64,000 bases of DNA, taken from positions 15,516,125 to 15,580,124 of the forward strand of contig NC_079475.1 in the NCBI RefSeq assembly GCF_026230105.1, in the 5' to 3' direction. Origin of the DNA: Diorhabda sublineata (Eukaryota > Arthropoda > Insecta > Coleoptera > Chrysomelidae). The notes under the pieces were generated by a model. The model saw only the letters and a list, made by a program, of their open reading frames with translations, ran no database searches and had not been told where the DNA came from. The position numbers and the translations under genes are program-made. This document shows positions 11,200 to 22,408 of this stretch, piece after piece; within the stretch, counting starts at the first letter, position 1; every line of letters starts with the position of its first letter.

Positions 11200-12200
11200 A
11201 ACCTGTTAAAAACCTAGTCTTCGTAGGTCTATTAAAATTTCCTAAGAGTTTCTGTTGCAATGAATCCAAGTCTAAAACTGATAGCATATCATTTCGCAAA
11301 ATTCATGTCACTTTAAAACACAGTTACATTAAAATAATGAGTAAGTAAAACCTACGGACTAGGTCAAGGTGAAACTCGTACTTAATATCAATTGCATTTC
11401 CACTTGGCGCCCCATCAAGTCGTTTGCTTCCAGTATTGCCGTATAGAACGCAAAAGAGAGTGAGAAGCTGGTTCAGTTATTCCATTAGCAGAAATAGGGA
11501 ATTTTTGAGTAGAATATAGTTTATTTTAAAAATGGCAACGATTTAAGAAAAATTTTCCTCTGCAGGGCTGTATCAAAACGCTGAAAAGGAAGTCGGTTAC
11601 TTAATCTACACCCCTTGTATCTTGCCTCCTTTAGATTTCTTGAGGAACCTCCATCTTAATTCTTTATGTATTTATTTTTTTTTATTATCAACGTTTATTT
11701 CCATTTTTCCTCTACAATAACAGTAACAAATAGTAACGCTTCTTAAAATACCAGATTCGACAGACCATGCAGATAATCTCATATGAGTGATTTCCAACAA
11801 ATCATACGAGTGCTTCTTAAGTAAAGTTCGTTAAAAAAATAACAACAATAGTTTTTTTAGAAAGATCTTTGAATACTTTTGTCCATATAAAAGAACTACA
11901 TTTTGGAAACCCTCCTGCTCGAACAGCCAAAAGTTGACACTTACTTTTATTTTAACGTTTAACACTAAAGCGATTTCCTTCAAGGTGGCATTTGAAATTG
12001 CATTGAAAAAGCCGCTGACAACATATTTCAAAACATCAGTGATTACAAACAGTCGAATTGAGAGTTCTTCATCATAGATGTTCAGACAAACGAATCCATT
12101 TTCGGACTTTACTACCAGTTTACGTATATTTTTGTTATCCAGCGATGAATATCTTCAAGACAAAATATAGTACAGGCAAATTGGACGATTTTGAGCTAAA
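11200..12200. other. No recognisable gene
   Basis: The 66-codon - strand frame at 11831-12031 is hydrophobic by AT bias and has no motif support. Confidence 0.4.
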
Positions 12201-12202
12201 GC

Positions 12203-13528
12203 CTTAAATCAAATTGAGCGGTTTTGATTTTCTAGATTCTGGGAGGTTTTGGAATACTGAATAAGTCTAGCAGCTCTTAACAAAATTACGGATTTTCGAC
12301 TTGAAACGTAATTAACTCGAAAACTATGAGGAATTCGAGAAAACTGCCGTAACAAAAAATATAGAGTACAAAAAAGTATCTCTGGTATTTGTTCCTAACC
12401 ACCTAAGATTTTCACCTTAAAATGGGTTTATACACTCAAAAACATTATGAATTGCGGATAACTCGAAAACATTGAGGATTTTTACACAAACTGCCGGAAC
12501 AAAAACATTGAGTAATAAAAAGGTTTCAATTTTTTCCTACCTCAAAATTTCAATTATAAAATGGGTATGAACGATCAAAAATAGTCAAAAATCTTGCTTA
12601 TTTACGTAAAAACCACTGTTCAGACACTACAGTAATGCAGTACGGACTCGGCATCTGTTTACTTCTAAACACGTCGTCTTAGAACGCGCGTAGTTGTCGG
12701 TGATCATCTCTTCAGGTGGCAAGATTACTATGGGAAAGAGACGATAAGAAAGGTTACGTACTCTTAAACCAAATATCTTAATGCAATGTCACGACTCGTA
12801 ATCGTGTAACGTGTTTTCACAAACACAACTTAACATTTTCGAATGAACTTACCCTTGTATATTTAAGGATATATTTTCGGGAAAACGGAACATTTTAAAC
12901 TTTCTATGCATTTAAAAATTGTAGGGATAAAGATAAATCATCCTGATAACGTTTTTGTATAAACTGAGCTGAGATTTCAAGCTTCAAAATGAGTATCCAC
13001 ATTTTTGTGAAAGAGAAACTATTTGGAAGTATGTGATTATTGAAATAATAATCAACCGAGATCGAAGATAGTTTTCAGGATCGCGATTTTTAAAAGTTAG
13101 TTCACACCAACGACAAATCTTTCGTTGGATTTGCTTATTTATATAGCGAGTGATGAAACATCCATTGAAGTTTCAAGTACTTATGTGGCCAATATACCTC
13201 TTCATCTCGCGGGATTTTCGAAAATTTTCCAAGTCGAAAATTATGCTAACTTACCCGAGTAGAAAATAGAGATCTGAACCATCATGATGCATTTTGATTT
13301 TTTGAAAACGAAGTAGTTTTCCAAGAATTAGAGCAGTTTTCATGGGTGTCTGGAACGTAAATTGGCTCTTCGTTTTCGAGTTATTTGCGTTTCAAAATTT
13401 TTTTGAATTATAAGTTTCCAAATGTCGAAAAACCGTGCCCGGAATTTTATTAAGAGTTGCTAGGGTTATTCAGTGCTCGAAAACCTCTGAGAATCTAGAA
13501 AATCAGAAGCGCCCAATTCAATTAAGAA
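12203..13528. repeat. Foldback (long inverted repeat) element
   Basis: The arm at about 12203-12300 is the imperfect reverse complement of about 13424-13528. Matching blocks are ATTGRGCG, TGATTTTCTAGATTCT, GAGGTTTT, ACTGAATAA, CTAGCARCTCTTAA and TTTTCGAC. Inner parts (AACTCGAAAAC blocks) also pair. No coding sequence was seen between the arms and the outer ends are not sharply defined. Confidence 0.65.
12309..12590. repeat. Two tandem copies, about 150 bp, inside the foldback
   Basis: A unit with TAACTCGAAAACnATGAGGA, AAACTGCCGnAACAAAAA, GAGTAnAAAAA and AAAATGGGTnTA occurs at about 12309 and again at about 12458, diverged but collinear. Confidence 0.55.
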
Positions 13529-13529
13529 T

Positions 13530-14715
13530 CAATCAACTTTTTAAACTCTGACAGCGAAGCTTATACAACTTTTCGTAAAAAGGGATAGTCAGTAATGTAG
13601 CGTCTCGTTGCAGCATAACCACGAACTAAGGAATTATAGTCACCAACAGGCTTAGTAAAAAAAACAGCTCTGGTACAAATGATTATTCAAAAATTATAAC
13701 CAATCATTGTGCATAAATTTTATCTATATACTTCAAAATTGCGTGATTTAAATGGGACATTCAGTATAATACACAATTCTAATTATTGTTCATTCCTCCA
13801 AAATGGTCGTAGTTTTAAGAATATTTTTGCCAAATAAAAAAATGGCAGCTGGACATTCCAAATACATTCCAAAATAAACCTGAGCAATATTGTACCTAAT
13901 CAAAACTCTATCAGGCCTAATATTTCAATTTTTATAAAATATTCGAGTCGTATAGCGACTCTAGTTTGCTTTTTTCTTACTTAGAAACGATTTGGGTGAG
14001 TCTGGGAAAGAAAATTTGTGTTATATTTTGTGATCTTCCCCAGGATCACACAAATTTTTGTTAATTCTTATGTGTATATGTGTGTGTGTGGATGAAATAA
14101 ATGGTAGTAGGGTATGAAAAGTTTACCGTCAGTTCGTAATAATTGGTATTAATTTTCAATATTTGCAGACATTTCATCAAAGTTATTGACTACTTGACTT
14201 TTATTACCAAAATTGTAATTATAGAAGTAGAGGAAATATACACACGCCGGTAAAACTCTTGGAGCTTCCAAATTTTCTATAATGGAATAAAAAAAATTTC
14301 TAAATTAATTTTGTGAACTTTCTCGCTATATTTTAATGTTGCTCATACGTTTCGTTCATATTTTTTAGTGTTATAATGAAAGGGAAAAACATGAAATACA
14401 AAATTTGGTACCAAACATATATTTCATAGAAAGTTGGAATTTTCAAAACTTGTAGCTCAAGAAAGGTTTCCTTTACTCTAGTGAAATAGTGAAATTAACT
14501 CACTATAGCATTAAAGAAATAATATTGGAATAGGAATAGATATTGAGGATCAGTTTTCCATTCTTCTTCAACTGTTTTAACTACTGGTGGGTCTGCCAAC
14601 CAAACTAGTTTTGGACCAGTGTAGTTGAACATAATAAAAAAAAATTTATTCCAAAGTTGAGTAATTGGTCTCATGATATATTCAAGATAGTTACTTCCTG
14701 AGAACGACCGTAGTA
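13530..14715. other. No recognisable gene
   Basis: No motif or exon recognised. A short TG-rich run lies at about 14070-14090. Confidence 0.4.
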
Positions 14716-14717
14716 TA

Positions 14718-16157
14718 CAGGGTATCTCACGACAAGTTAAAACTATCTGTATATGGCAAAATACTTATAGTAAAATCATGAAAATTTCTACTTTTGGGTT
14801 TTCGGAACTTTTAACTAAAATATTTTCAAAGATATACGATTACCGATACTAGCGAGAGTTGACCTTAACTTTGTTATTTTAAATAGATCACCCTATATAT
14901 AAATACATTTTTGAAATCTACGTCAAATTTTAGTATACTTTTGTTTGAAAACATTTCTCGAAAAATATTTATACTTTTTGAGTTATGTAAAAAATTTTAC
15001 CACTGTAGACACTTATAAATTATTTTTTTACGAGGATGCCCTTAGAGATATGAAAATGATTTCTATTGGGTTGCTTTTAGAAAGATCAGACGTATTTGGA
15101 TCTGTGCTGAAAAGTTTTTCATTTTATACAGGGTGTGTATGAATAGTGTTCAAAATTTAAATTCATAAATATCAAGTTTCTTAATTTTTATTAAATAGAA
15201 CCACCCAGTTTTTTCTATTTTAATGTATTCATAAGTAAAAAATAAGGCAAATTCATGTATTATTTCCTATAACTAAACCTTACCCTTTCCAGATATTTAA
15301 TGTTTTCTGTAAATTATTAGAGATGCAGATGTGGACTAAATTTTATATATTCGTGATTAAATTGAGAACGAGCCATTTTAACGATTTTCGAAAGTATCAA
15401 CAATTGAGTTTTGACAGTTGAATAAGTGTCATTTATTACAAAGCCTACTAAAAGTATACATAAAAAATTAAAACTTGTTAAAAAATACAATAATAAACCT
15501 CAGATACCTCGGAAACGACTAAAAGTTGGAATAGGATTAGTGAATACTATTTGATTTGTGTTTTTTACACACCTTGACAAAATAAAGAAAAATAATTTTC
15601 TCTTTATTTCTCAGTACTTGTATCAACGGGTCAAAATATAAAATTTAGACCACACCTGCAATTTACAGAAAACATTTAATATCTGGATAAAGGTAAGGTG
15701 TAGATATAAGAAAGTATACATAAATTTACCTTATTTTTTACCTCTAAACGCATTAAAATAGAAAAAAACGGGTTGTTCTATTCAAAAAAATAAAGAAACT
15801 TGATATTTATGAAGCTGAACTTTGAACACTTCTTATACACACCCTGTATAAAATGGAAAATTTTCAAAAATAGTTTCAAATACGTCTTAACTCGCTAAAA
15901 GCAACTAAACCGAAACCATTTTCATATCTTTAAGGGGATCCTCCTAAAAAGATAATTTATAAGGGTCTGCAACTGTCAAATATTTTACAAAAAAATTAAT
16001 AACTCAAAAAGTATATATTTTTCGAGAAATGTTTTCAAACAAAAGTATACCAAAATTTCTTTGAAAATATTTTAGTTAAAAAGATAGTATCTGAAAACCC
16101 AAACACAGAAATTTTCATGATTTTACTATGAGTTTTAACTCGTCGTGAGACACCCTG
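14718..16157. mobile_element. Foldback/MITE-type element, outer member of a nested pair
   Basis: The left end CAGGGTATCTCACGACAAG (14718) and right end (reverse complement CAGGGTGTCTCACGACGAG, ending 16157) are flanked by TA on both sides (14716-14717, 16158-16159). The arms pair over most of 14718-15127 and 15847-16157. Pairing blocks include AGTAAAATCATGAAAATTTC, GAAAACATTTCTCGAAAAAT and ATATGAAAATG. No transposase is encoded. The TA target suggests mobilisation by a Tc1/mariner-type enzyme, but this is inference. Confidence 0.75.
15129..15846. mobile_element. Foldback/MITE-type element, inner member of a nested pair
   Basis: CAGGGTGTGTATGAATAG (15129) is mirrored by a right end whose reverse complement begins CAGGGTGTGTATAAGAAG (ending 15846), with TA at 15127-15128 and 15847-15848. 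The arms pair nearly to the centre (about 15488), for example CTTGATATTTATGAA and GATATTTAATGTTTTCTGTAAAT. It sits at the axis of the outer element, whose flanking sequence would close to a palindrome (CATTTTA-TA-TAAAATG) if this were removed. Confidence 0.75.
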
Positions 16158-16159
16158 TA

Positions 16160-16865
16160 TAGATAAGTAGTTTTCATCCCCTATATTTCAGTCTCTTTCT
16201 GAAAAGAAACAACTTAGTAGTTAGTAAACATTAATCGCGCTACACTCGCTAATCGGTGTTGCCAATTAAGTTTAAACTAAGCTTCCAAATCCAAAATTGG
16301 TAGTAGCAAGTCTTTCACGAAATGATCGTTCCTAAATCTTCCATAAGTTCATACAAAATGTGGCGGGGATAGCTTAGACGTTCGACAGTCTGTCTCCTAC
16401 TCACATTTTCAGTGTCTTACTCTAATTAATGAATAGATGATGATCTGGGTATATCACGTAATTCCGTAATACTCGTTATATCAAAATTGATAGACCAGCC
16501 ACTTTTCCATTCATAAGAATAATTGGCTTCCTTATAGAATTTAAATTCATGTAAAAAATTTTAATAAACGCGCAACTAATAAAAGCAGACGATATTGTTT
16601 GCAACATTATAAAACATATCAATGTTTATTTCTGTTAAAAAATATGGATTTTGTATTATTTTACTAGATGGGCTCAAGAATGTCACTGGTGTGTGTATAT
16701 ATAGTTCTCTTAAAAATCATATTAAACATTTAAATGACTATAAATTTCTGACAAATACATTTCCGAATCAGAAACAACTCCAAACGCTTCGACTAGCATA
16801 GACTTACATTAATCAGAAACTATAGAAAAATTTACTTACCAAATCTTCTGTAGGATATTAGATTA
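16160..16865. other. No recognisable gene
   Basis: No motif recognised. Confidence 0.4.
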
Positions 16866-16869
16866 GATT

Positions 16870-17640
16870 AGGTATGGCGTAAAGGCCGTGAATATACCTC
16901 GCTAACACTGAGACCTATTGATCTTTTGTCTACCCCAGTCTGTTAATGAACACACTGTTTACACTACCACTACACCAACAATTACACTGTCTGACGCGCG
17001 TTTTGATAACCAAGTAATCGTCTTCGGAGACTGAAGGTAAACTAAAACCTAATAACTTGACTTATCTGCTTTATGCTGAATTTTCCCATCAATAAACCTT
17101 CTCCCGCGAAAATTAATTCCAGTGGAAAAACCTCCTTGGTGGGAATCTTCACATTCATTCCTTGACTACTAAACTATAGAGTGGGCTGTAAGAAATTGGC
17201 CCTTTGTCCTTATTTAAGCTTTTCTTACATATAGCAATTTGAATTCTTTCAAATGCATCCAACAATGATTATGACTGGCAGCATGATCGTTTTTTGGGTC
17301 CGTCCATATTTCATATGAGCTACGTACTCTTTAAACCGGACAATAACGGATCTCTTGGTCTGCCCAATATACCTCGCGTCACAACCCCCACAGCTAATTT
17401 CATATATATTACTTTTTTCTAAATTTGGTATTTTATCCTTAGGATTAGCCAACAATTGTATTATTGGATTTATAAACCAATTTAAAACGCACACTGATAA
17501 AAATTCTCTCCAACCCCTTTGTATAAACAGGATTGAAAGGTATCGGAACAAGTTTTTCTTGTTTTTCACAATTTTATTCTACTTCTTCATCATTGTTAGT
17601 GATATCCCAACGCTCCGTTTCATATAATTCTTGATGATGC
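16870..17640 (-). mobile_element. Penelope-like element, 3' portion with GIY-YIG nuclease relic
   Basis: The - strand frame at 17249-17569 contains NPKDKIPNLEKSNIYEISC, then CDARYIGQTKRSVIVRFKEY, then KYGR. This is the start of the GIY-YIG endonuclease domain fused to the reverse transcriptase in Penelope-like elements (G-I-Y-x-I...Y-I-G-Q-T-x-R...R). Downstream, after a frameshift, HNHCWMHLKEFKLL continues the domain. At 16980-17035, ACGCGCGTTTTGATAACCAAG and CGTCTTCGGAGACTGAAGG resemble the terminal repeat sequence typical of insect Penelope copies. The RT domain is absent and frameshifts make it inactive. Confidence 0.75.
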
Positions 17641-17829
17641 ATGATAAACTTTTTGAATCCATTTCTTCCTACATATTTTGTACATTCACAAACTCATATT
17701 TTTCTATTTTAATTATTGTTCCTTTGTTGAATTACTTCCCATATCTCATCATTTCTATTTTATTTATATCTTACCATATTTTTTCTCCTCCATAGTTTCA
17801 ATCCATTAATTAAAAGCTAGTTGGAACAG

Positions 17830-18010
17830 CATTTCCATATCAATCTGGTGTTGTGTTTTTTCCACGATCTGTTCAATTGTGTGTTTTGCATCTATTGTGG
17901 GTTTACCTTACGTGAAGACACATTGGTATTCCCCTATGTGTTTTGCTTTACTCGCCAGGTACTCTATAGTTGATATTATTTTAAAAGCCTAATACTTTTG
18001 TAGTTTTGGT
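17830..18010 (-). pseudogene. Non-LTR RT fragment (RTE-like)
   Basis: The - strand reads HIGEYQCVFT, a stop, then GKPTIDAKHTIEQIVEKTQ, then MEMLFQ. It resembles the IGEYQ.GFR.G.STIDAI.T..QI.EK......LFIDF motif of RTE/jockey-type reverse transcriptases. The following region to 17640 lacks the YxDD motif, and the Penelope relic begins there. Confidence 0.55.
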
Positions 18011-18145
18011 ACATTTTCTCAACTAATTTCTGTATGTTTTTACGTATAATTCTATAGCTGAACTCATGTTTCCCCTTTTTCTATCTAGCCAGCGCCGGAC
18101 CTACCATCCCCAAGCTGCTATTTTCTTTTCATCAGACTCCACAAG

Positions 18146-18507
18146 CAAGGCAGCAACAGATATAATTATTGTCAGTGATGCAATTACCACATTTTTTCTT
18201 GTTTACTTTACTTAGCTTTGTTATTTTCATTTTGAAAATGTCCACAAAATATTAAAAAAAGTTTGAGGTTAGGAAATTGTTTACTGTTACTTTTGGAATT
18301 TCGATTAGTGGCAAACATGATGCAATGGTAAGAAACTTAGATCTCTCTCTCTCACTTGCAACATCATAAGTTTGGTGTCATTTTTATTACGTGCAAGCTG
18401 AAATTCTAGGAAATAATCTAGTTACTTTTGGCTTAGCAACCAACATGTCCTTCAGGTTTCATTTCCAAGGCAGCAGCAGATATAATTATTGACATTGATC
18501 CATTTAT
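18146..18507. repeat. Direct repeat pair, 320 bp apart
   Basis: CAAGGCAGCARCAGATATAA followed by TTATTGnCAnTGATnCA occurs at 18146 and 18466. The intervening unit also shows weak similarity (TTTACTTA, TTTTGTTAGTGGCA blocks), suggesting an old tandem duplication. Confidence 0.5.
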
Positions 18508-18626
18508 CATTTTTTCACTTCGTTACTTACTTATTTGTTTATTTTACTTATGGAATTTTTGTTAGTGGCAGCTATATTGCAACAAGAGACTTGCATAATG
18601 TCAATATTCACTTATGCTATATGACC

Positions 18627-18654
18627 TTGCAAGAATTGCATGCAATTCCTTGCA
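18627..18654. repeat. Near-perfect palindrome centred on GCATGC
   Basis: TTGCAAGAATTGCA is followed directly by TGCAATTCCTTGCA. The halves are reverse complements except for one indel. GCATGTAATTTCATGC-like sequence repeats nearby (18695-18712). Confidence 0.6.
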
Positions 18655-18959
18655 CCATATCAAGCGGCATTAATATTTTGATCTTGCAAGGGATTGCATG
18701 TAATTTCATGCAGGTATATAATCGTTAAAGCAGTTCATTACCATTGTACTTTATCCATAATATTTCCTTTATGTAGGTTTTATAAGTCTTTTCCTTCCCT
18801 TCATACATACTCATTTGTTTTTTTTTCTGTTTGACTGCAATTTTACTTGATTCTTCCTCAATTTTTTCTCAATCTTAGCTAATATATGTTACATAAAATA
18901 CTTTTCGATTTCTTTGTTCTTTTACATCAACTTTGTTTATTGCCATTATTTTAGTCGTT

Positions 18960-19515
18960 CGTTCATGTATTTGATCACAGGTTTGTTCTTGGTAGCTGAA
19001 CTGGCAGAACTAGTTTAGGAAGTGTACAATAACTCGTTCTTTGCAGCAGAACCACCGCTAGACTCGCTGTTTTTAGTAGCATTGCAAGAGAACTAGTTCG
19101 CCCAGTTCACTGTACTGCTTGCAATGGGTCTAGAATCAGCAATAGGGCAATAAATATAATCTGGAAACGGTGGAACTACATCTTCGTCATCGGACGAATG
19201 TAAAAGATTAAAAAGTACTAAACCGTTTTCCATTATTTTAATACTACAAGGCCTGAATCACGTCAAATAACCTCAAATACAACAATCATTAAATGCTCAT
19301 TGCTCTTTCCATTATTCTGCACTATTTCGTTCTTTGTAACCGATCGAATTAATTCTATACACTCCTGAACTAGCCTGCACAGGTCCAGTTCAGTACAGTT
19401 CCAGTGCAGCTACTTAGAACAAACCTCACAATTAACAAAAGTTAAAGTTGTAAATGAGAAGTATCAGTTCCTGAATCGGAGAATGTATTTACGAGAACTT
19501 AAATTGCTATTGGAA
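18960..19515. other. No recognisable gene
   Basis: Higher-complexity, CTG/GAACTG-rich sequence with repeated GAACTR words at both ends (about 18997-19020 and 19365-19400). It hints at a small element, but the ends could not be matched convincingly. Confidence 0.35.
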
Positions 19516-19520
19516 TTTTA

Positions 19521-21010
19521 CCCTTTCGCTCCCAATTGTTTTTTTGCGAGTAATTGGTACTCAACAGCTTAATGGGCTATTCAACGCTCAAATGATATGG
19601 AAAAATTGTTAATTTATTTTTTATTTCAAGAGGGTAGTTAGGGGGTAGTCGGGACACATAGATCCTAATGGAAACTTTGTGCGGGACATATTTAAACCAA
19701 TGGTATTCATTATAATTTTATTCACAACCAATTTTTATTTGGATTTTGGAAATTTTGGAATCACAGCGTTCCCATATTTATTCCTCGCTTTGTAGGTTTC
19801 AAAGGGAGGTATTGTTTCAGAGAACTCCTGTCCTTGAACTTATCCTTGGCTTCATCAATACTTTGGAAAGTGCTCTCACTCCTTGCTTTTTAAAATATTT
19901 CTTTCAAACAATCAACCACTGGTTTCATGTAGTACAGTTTAGTTGCGTTCTCGTTTTTTTCAGGATGGTTGAAGTACATCTTTGAGGACAAAAGTTGGAA
20001 CCTATTTCTGGATATGGCCTGTTTGATTGCAGTGTTTCCAATTGAAGAATTATTAGACCAATAATGTTGGAATGTTGGAACCCTATTGTAAGACATAATG
20101 AAGTAGCATCCCAGTACAATCATTATCTCGTGCTGATCGGTTAGAACAGCCTTTTGCTTTTTATCTTTATTGAGCATATTCAATCTTCCATTGGTTTGTT
20201 GTGCAATCCATAAAAAAAGACTTCTTGGAAACATCTTGAGAAATACATCAAGCTCAGTTGATCCACTGCTCAGATCAGCCAGAATGCTGCATGGTTTAGC
20301 ACTAGGGACATTCTTTTTTGGAGTGAATTGCGTGTGTAGTTTCTTCCAAGTGTCCGAAGAAACAAGTGGGGAGACAGTTTGTACCTCATTATCTGAACTA
20401 ATATTCTATACTTCTTCATTGTTTTCAGATTCTCCTCCTGAATTCTCAGCAGCAGATCCAAGATGATTTCCTCCTGGATATTCTGTAGACACATCCGACT
20501 CCCCATTATCTTCTGACTCGTCAGGTTCAAATACTGAACCGCTGTTCATAAGGGTCCTCAATATCAGACAAATGTTCAACCATATACTGTAATTCAGCCT
20601 GACTCAGTTTCCTTTTTCTACAAAAAATAAATTCAAAATTACCAATGGGACAAAAAGATCCCAAAAAACATAACCAATGGGACGTATATGTCCCAAAACA
20701 AAATTATCATTTTCTAGTGACCAAGTGAATGGAGTTTGCAGCTAACAGGTGGCGATTTTATTTCTGGATATACTTTATTTCTTACCTGGACATTATTTGA
20801 AAACAATTGTAGCAACAAATCACTCAAATAATCAGAAAATTGATAATATTTGAGAACTTCGTCTACTCTATTTTTAATATATGTTTATTCGTAGATACGG
20901 TTGTAAACTACCAGCGGGACTTATTCGATTCAGTTTAGCACGTCTCAATTTCCCTCTAGTAATTTTTGAATATGTGGCGGGACGTATATGACCCATTGGG
21001 AGTGAAAGGG
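19521..21010 (-). mobile_element. piggyBac element, internally deleted
   Basis: The ends are inverted: CCCTTTCGCTCCCAATTG at 19521 and, read on the other strand, CCCTTTCACTCCCAATGGG at the right end (21010). The right flank is TTAA and the left flank TTTA, consistent with a mutated TTAA target duplication. Subterminal motifs of the type CCAATGGGAC(A/G)-TATGTCCC recur at 19655-19707, 20640-20695 and 20975-20998. The - strand carries an N-terminal transposase relic. The total of 1,490 bp is about 60% of a full piggyBac. Confidence 0.85.
19755..20610 (-). pseudogene. piggyBac transposase, N-terminal and central relic
   Basis: An acceptor-like TTTTTTGTAG precedes RKRKLSQAELQYMVEHLSDIED, an acidic start typical of the family. 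After a frameshift come FEPDESEDNGES and AENSGGESENNEE, then ILADLSSGSTELDVFLKMF. The open frame 20234-19890 contains the DDE_Tnp_1_7 landmarks IVLGCYFIMSYNRVPTFQHY, AISRNRFQLLSSKMYF and KLYYMKPVVDCLKEIF. Beyond one stop, FQSIDEAKDKF then SLKQYLPLKPTKRGI gives the S-x-D-E catalytic block. The second half of the transposase, with the later Asp residues and the Cys-rich tail, is gone. Confidence 0.85.
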
Positions 21011-21014
21011 TTAA

Positions 21015-21600
21015 AAATGATTAAGACATACGAAAAATATGTATACAGTTAGTAAACACAAACAATTTTTGATCTTTGTAATGACATTTTAATTTTGTAA
21101 GTGACGTTACCTTGTGAAAATATCATCGATTGTTACGACCCATTAACTGACCTATATTCCTTCAATAGCAATTTTACCTTGTACCATGTATTGTGTTTAT
21201 GTTAATTTTTTGAACAAACCGTTCAATAATTATTTTTTGTTCCAAGAAAAATACAAGTTTTATTTCGATTGATTTTAGAATAATATATTTATTTTTAACG
21301 TAGTAACAATGTACAATATTTGTTATATTTATTATTATTGAGATTGATGAATAAAGCCTTTATGATGATTATCCTTTGTCTTTTTGTATCCACTTCCCGT
21401 TGTTTCCACGAGATGGTTCATTTGCTCTATCGACGTTACTAGAGCTTTTATTGCTTTCAAATAGTTAGCTTACATTTTTTTTCGTTAGATAACGGTAGTT
21501 ATGCTATACCTATATAATTAAAGGCGTTTATTGCTTCGTTCTACACGGTTGAGTAGTTAACTCAACTTGTCTTTTCCCTCCGACATTCGTAGACGGTGGA
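21015..21600. other. No recognisable gene
   Basis: No motif recognised. Confidence 0.4.
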
Positions 21601-21604
21601 CGTA

Positions 21605-22408
21605 CAGGGTGTCAAACATAAAGTGACCCATATACTTTTCTCAAAACCTGTAAGAGTTATCAACAAACTCTAATTACAGAAGTTCTTTGTATTTGAAGGA
21701 ATTTTTAGATAATTGACTTGTGGATTATACAGGTTGTCCCAATTCTTCAGTATAGACAGCAAATTAGAATTTTAAATGGAACACCCTATATTTTATAGCG
21801 ATTTTTGATTTAGTTTAGTTTAGAATTCCACGACCATTATATATCGGTTTAGGACATATAAAATGATTCTTATTTCTATGCGCCTTCTATTGAAGTTATA
21901 AGATACAGGGTGTGCTATTTAAAAAATATGTGTTGTTAAATTTTTATTAAAAAATTCGAAACTCATACATTAAAAAAACCACCCATTATTACTAGAGTCG
22001 AAAATCACGAAAATTCAATCAATAAAAAAAGTTTTGTGTTAAAAAAATAATTTTGCATATGATGTCAAGTAGCCTCATTTTCATTTTGCGGAGTTTTCCA
22101 AATATAACGATTTTTCAATAAAAATTCAAATAACCTGAAATATGTTCTAAGCCGTGCAGAAATCAAATACGTCGGTCTCATGAAATTTACCCTTATTTTC
22201 ATCACTAAATCAAAAAACGCAATAAAATATAGGGTCTTCCATTTGAAATTCCAAAGTTGATATCGATGCTGAAGACTTGAGACAACCTGTATAATCCAAA
22301 AGTCAATAATCTAAAAATTAAATACAAAGAACTTTTGTAATAAATTTTTTTAATAACTCTTACAGGTTTTGAAAAAAGTATATGGGTCCCCTTACGTATG
22401 ACATCCTC
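21605..22408. mobile_element. Foldback/MITE-type element
   Basis: CAGGGTGTCAAACATAA (21605, preceded by TA) begins an arm of about 200 bases that is the reverse complement of 22208-22408. Pairing blocks are GACCCATATACTTTT, CAAAACCTGTAAGAGTTAT, AGTTCTTTGTATTT, GGATTATACAGGTTGTC and ACCCTATATTTTAT. No coding sequence. The terminal CAGGGTGT is shared with the nested foldbacks at 14718 and 15129, suggesting one mobilising family. Confidence 0.8.

Noticed and set aside
16368..16430. Possible tRNA-like sequence (GGGGATAGCTTAGACGTTCGAC)
   Set aside because: Box A and box B spacing and a cloverleaf could not be made; no acceptor-stem pairing.
18985..19420. Possible small transposon with GAACTG-rich ends
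   Set aside because: The candidate termini could not be aligned as inverted repeats and no target duplication was found.
20170..20466. 98-codon + strand frame
   Set aside because: It is the antisense shadow of the piggyBac transposase relic on the - strand.
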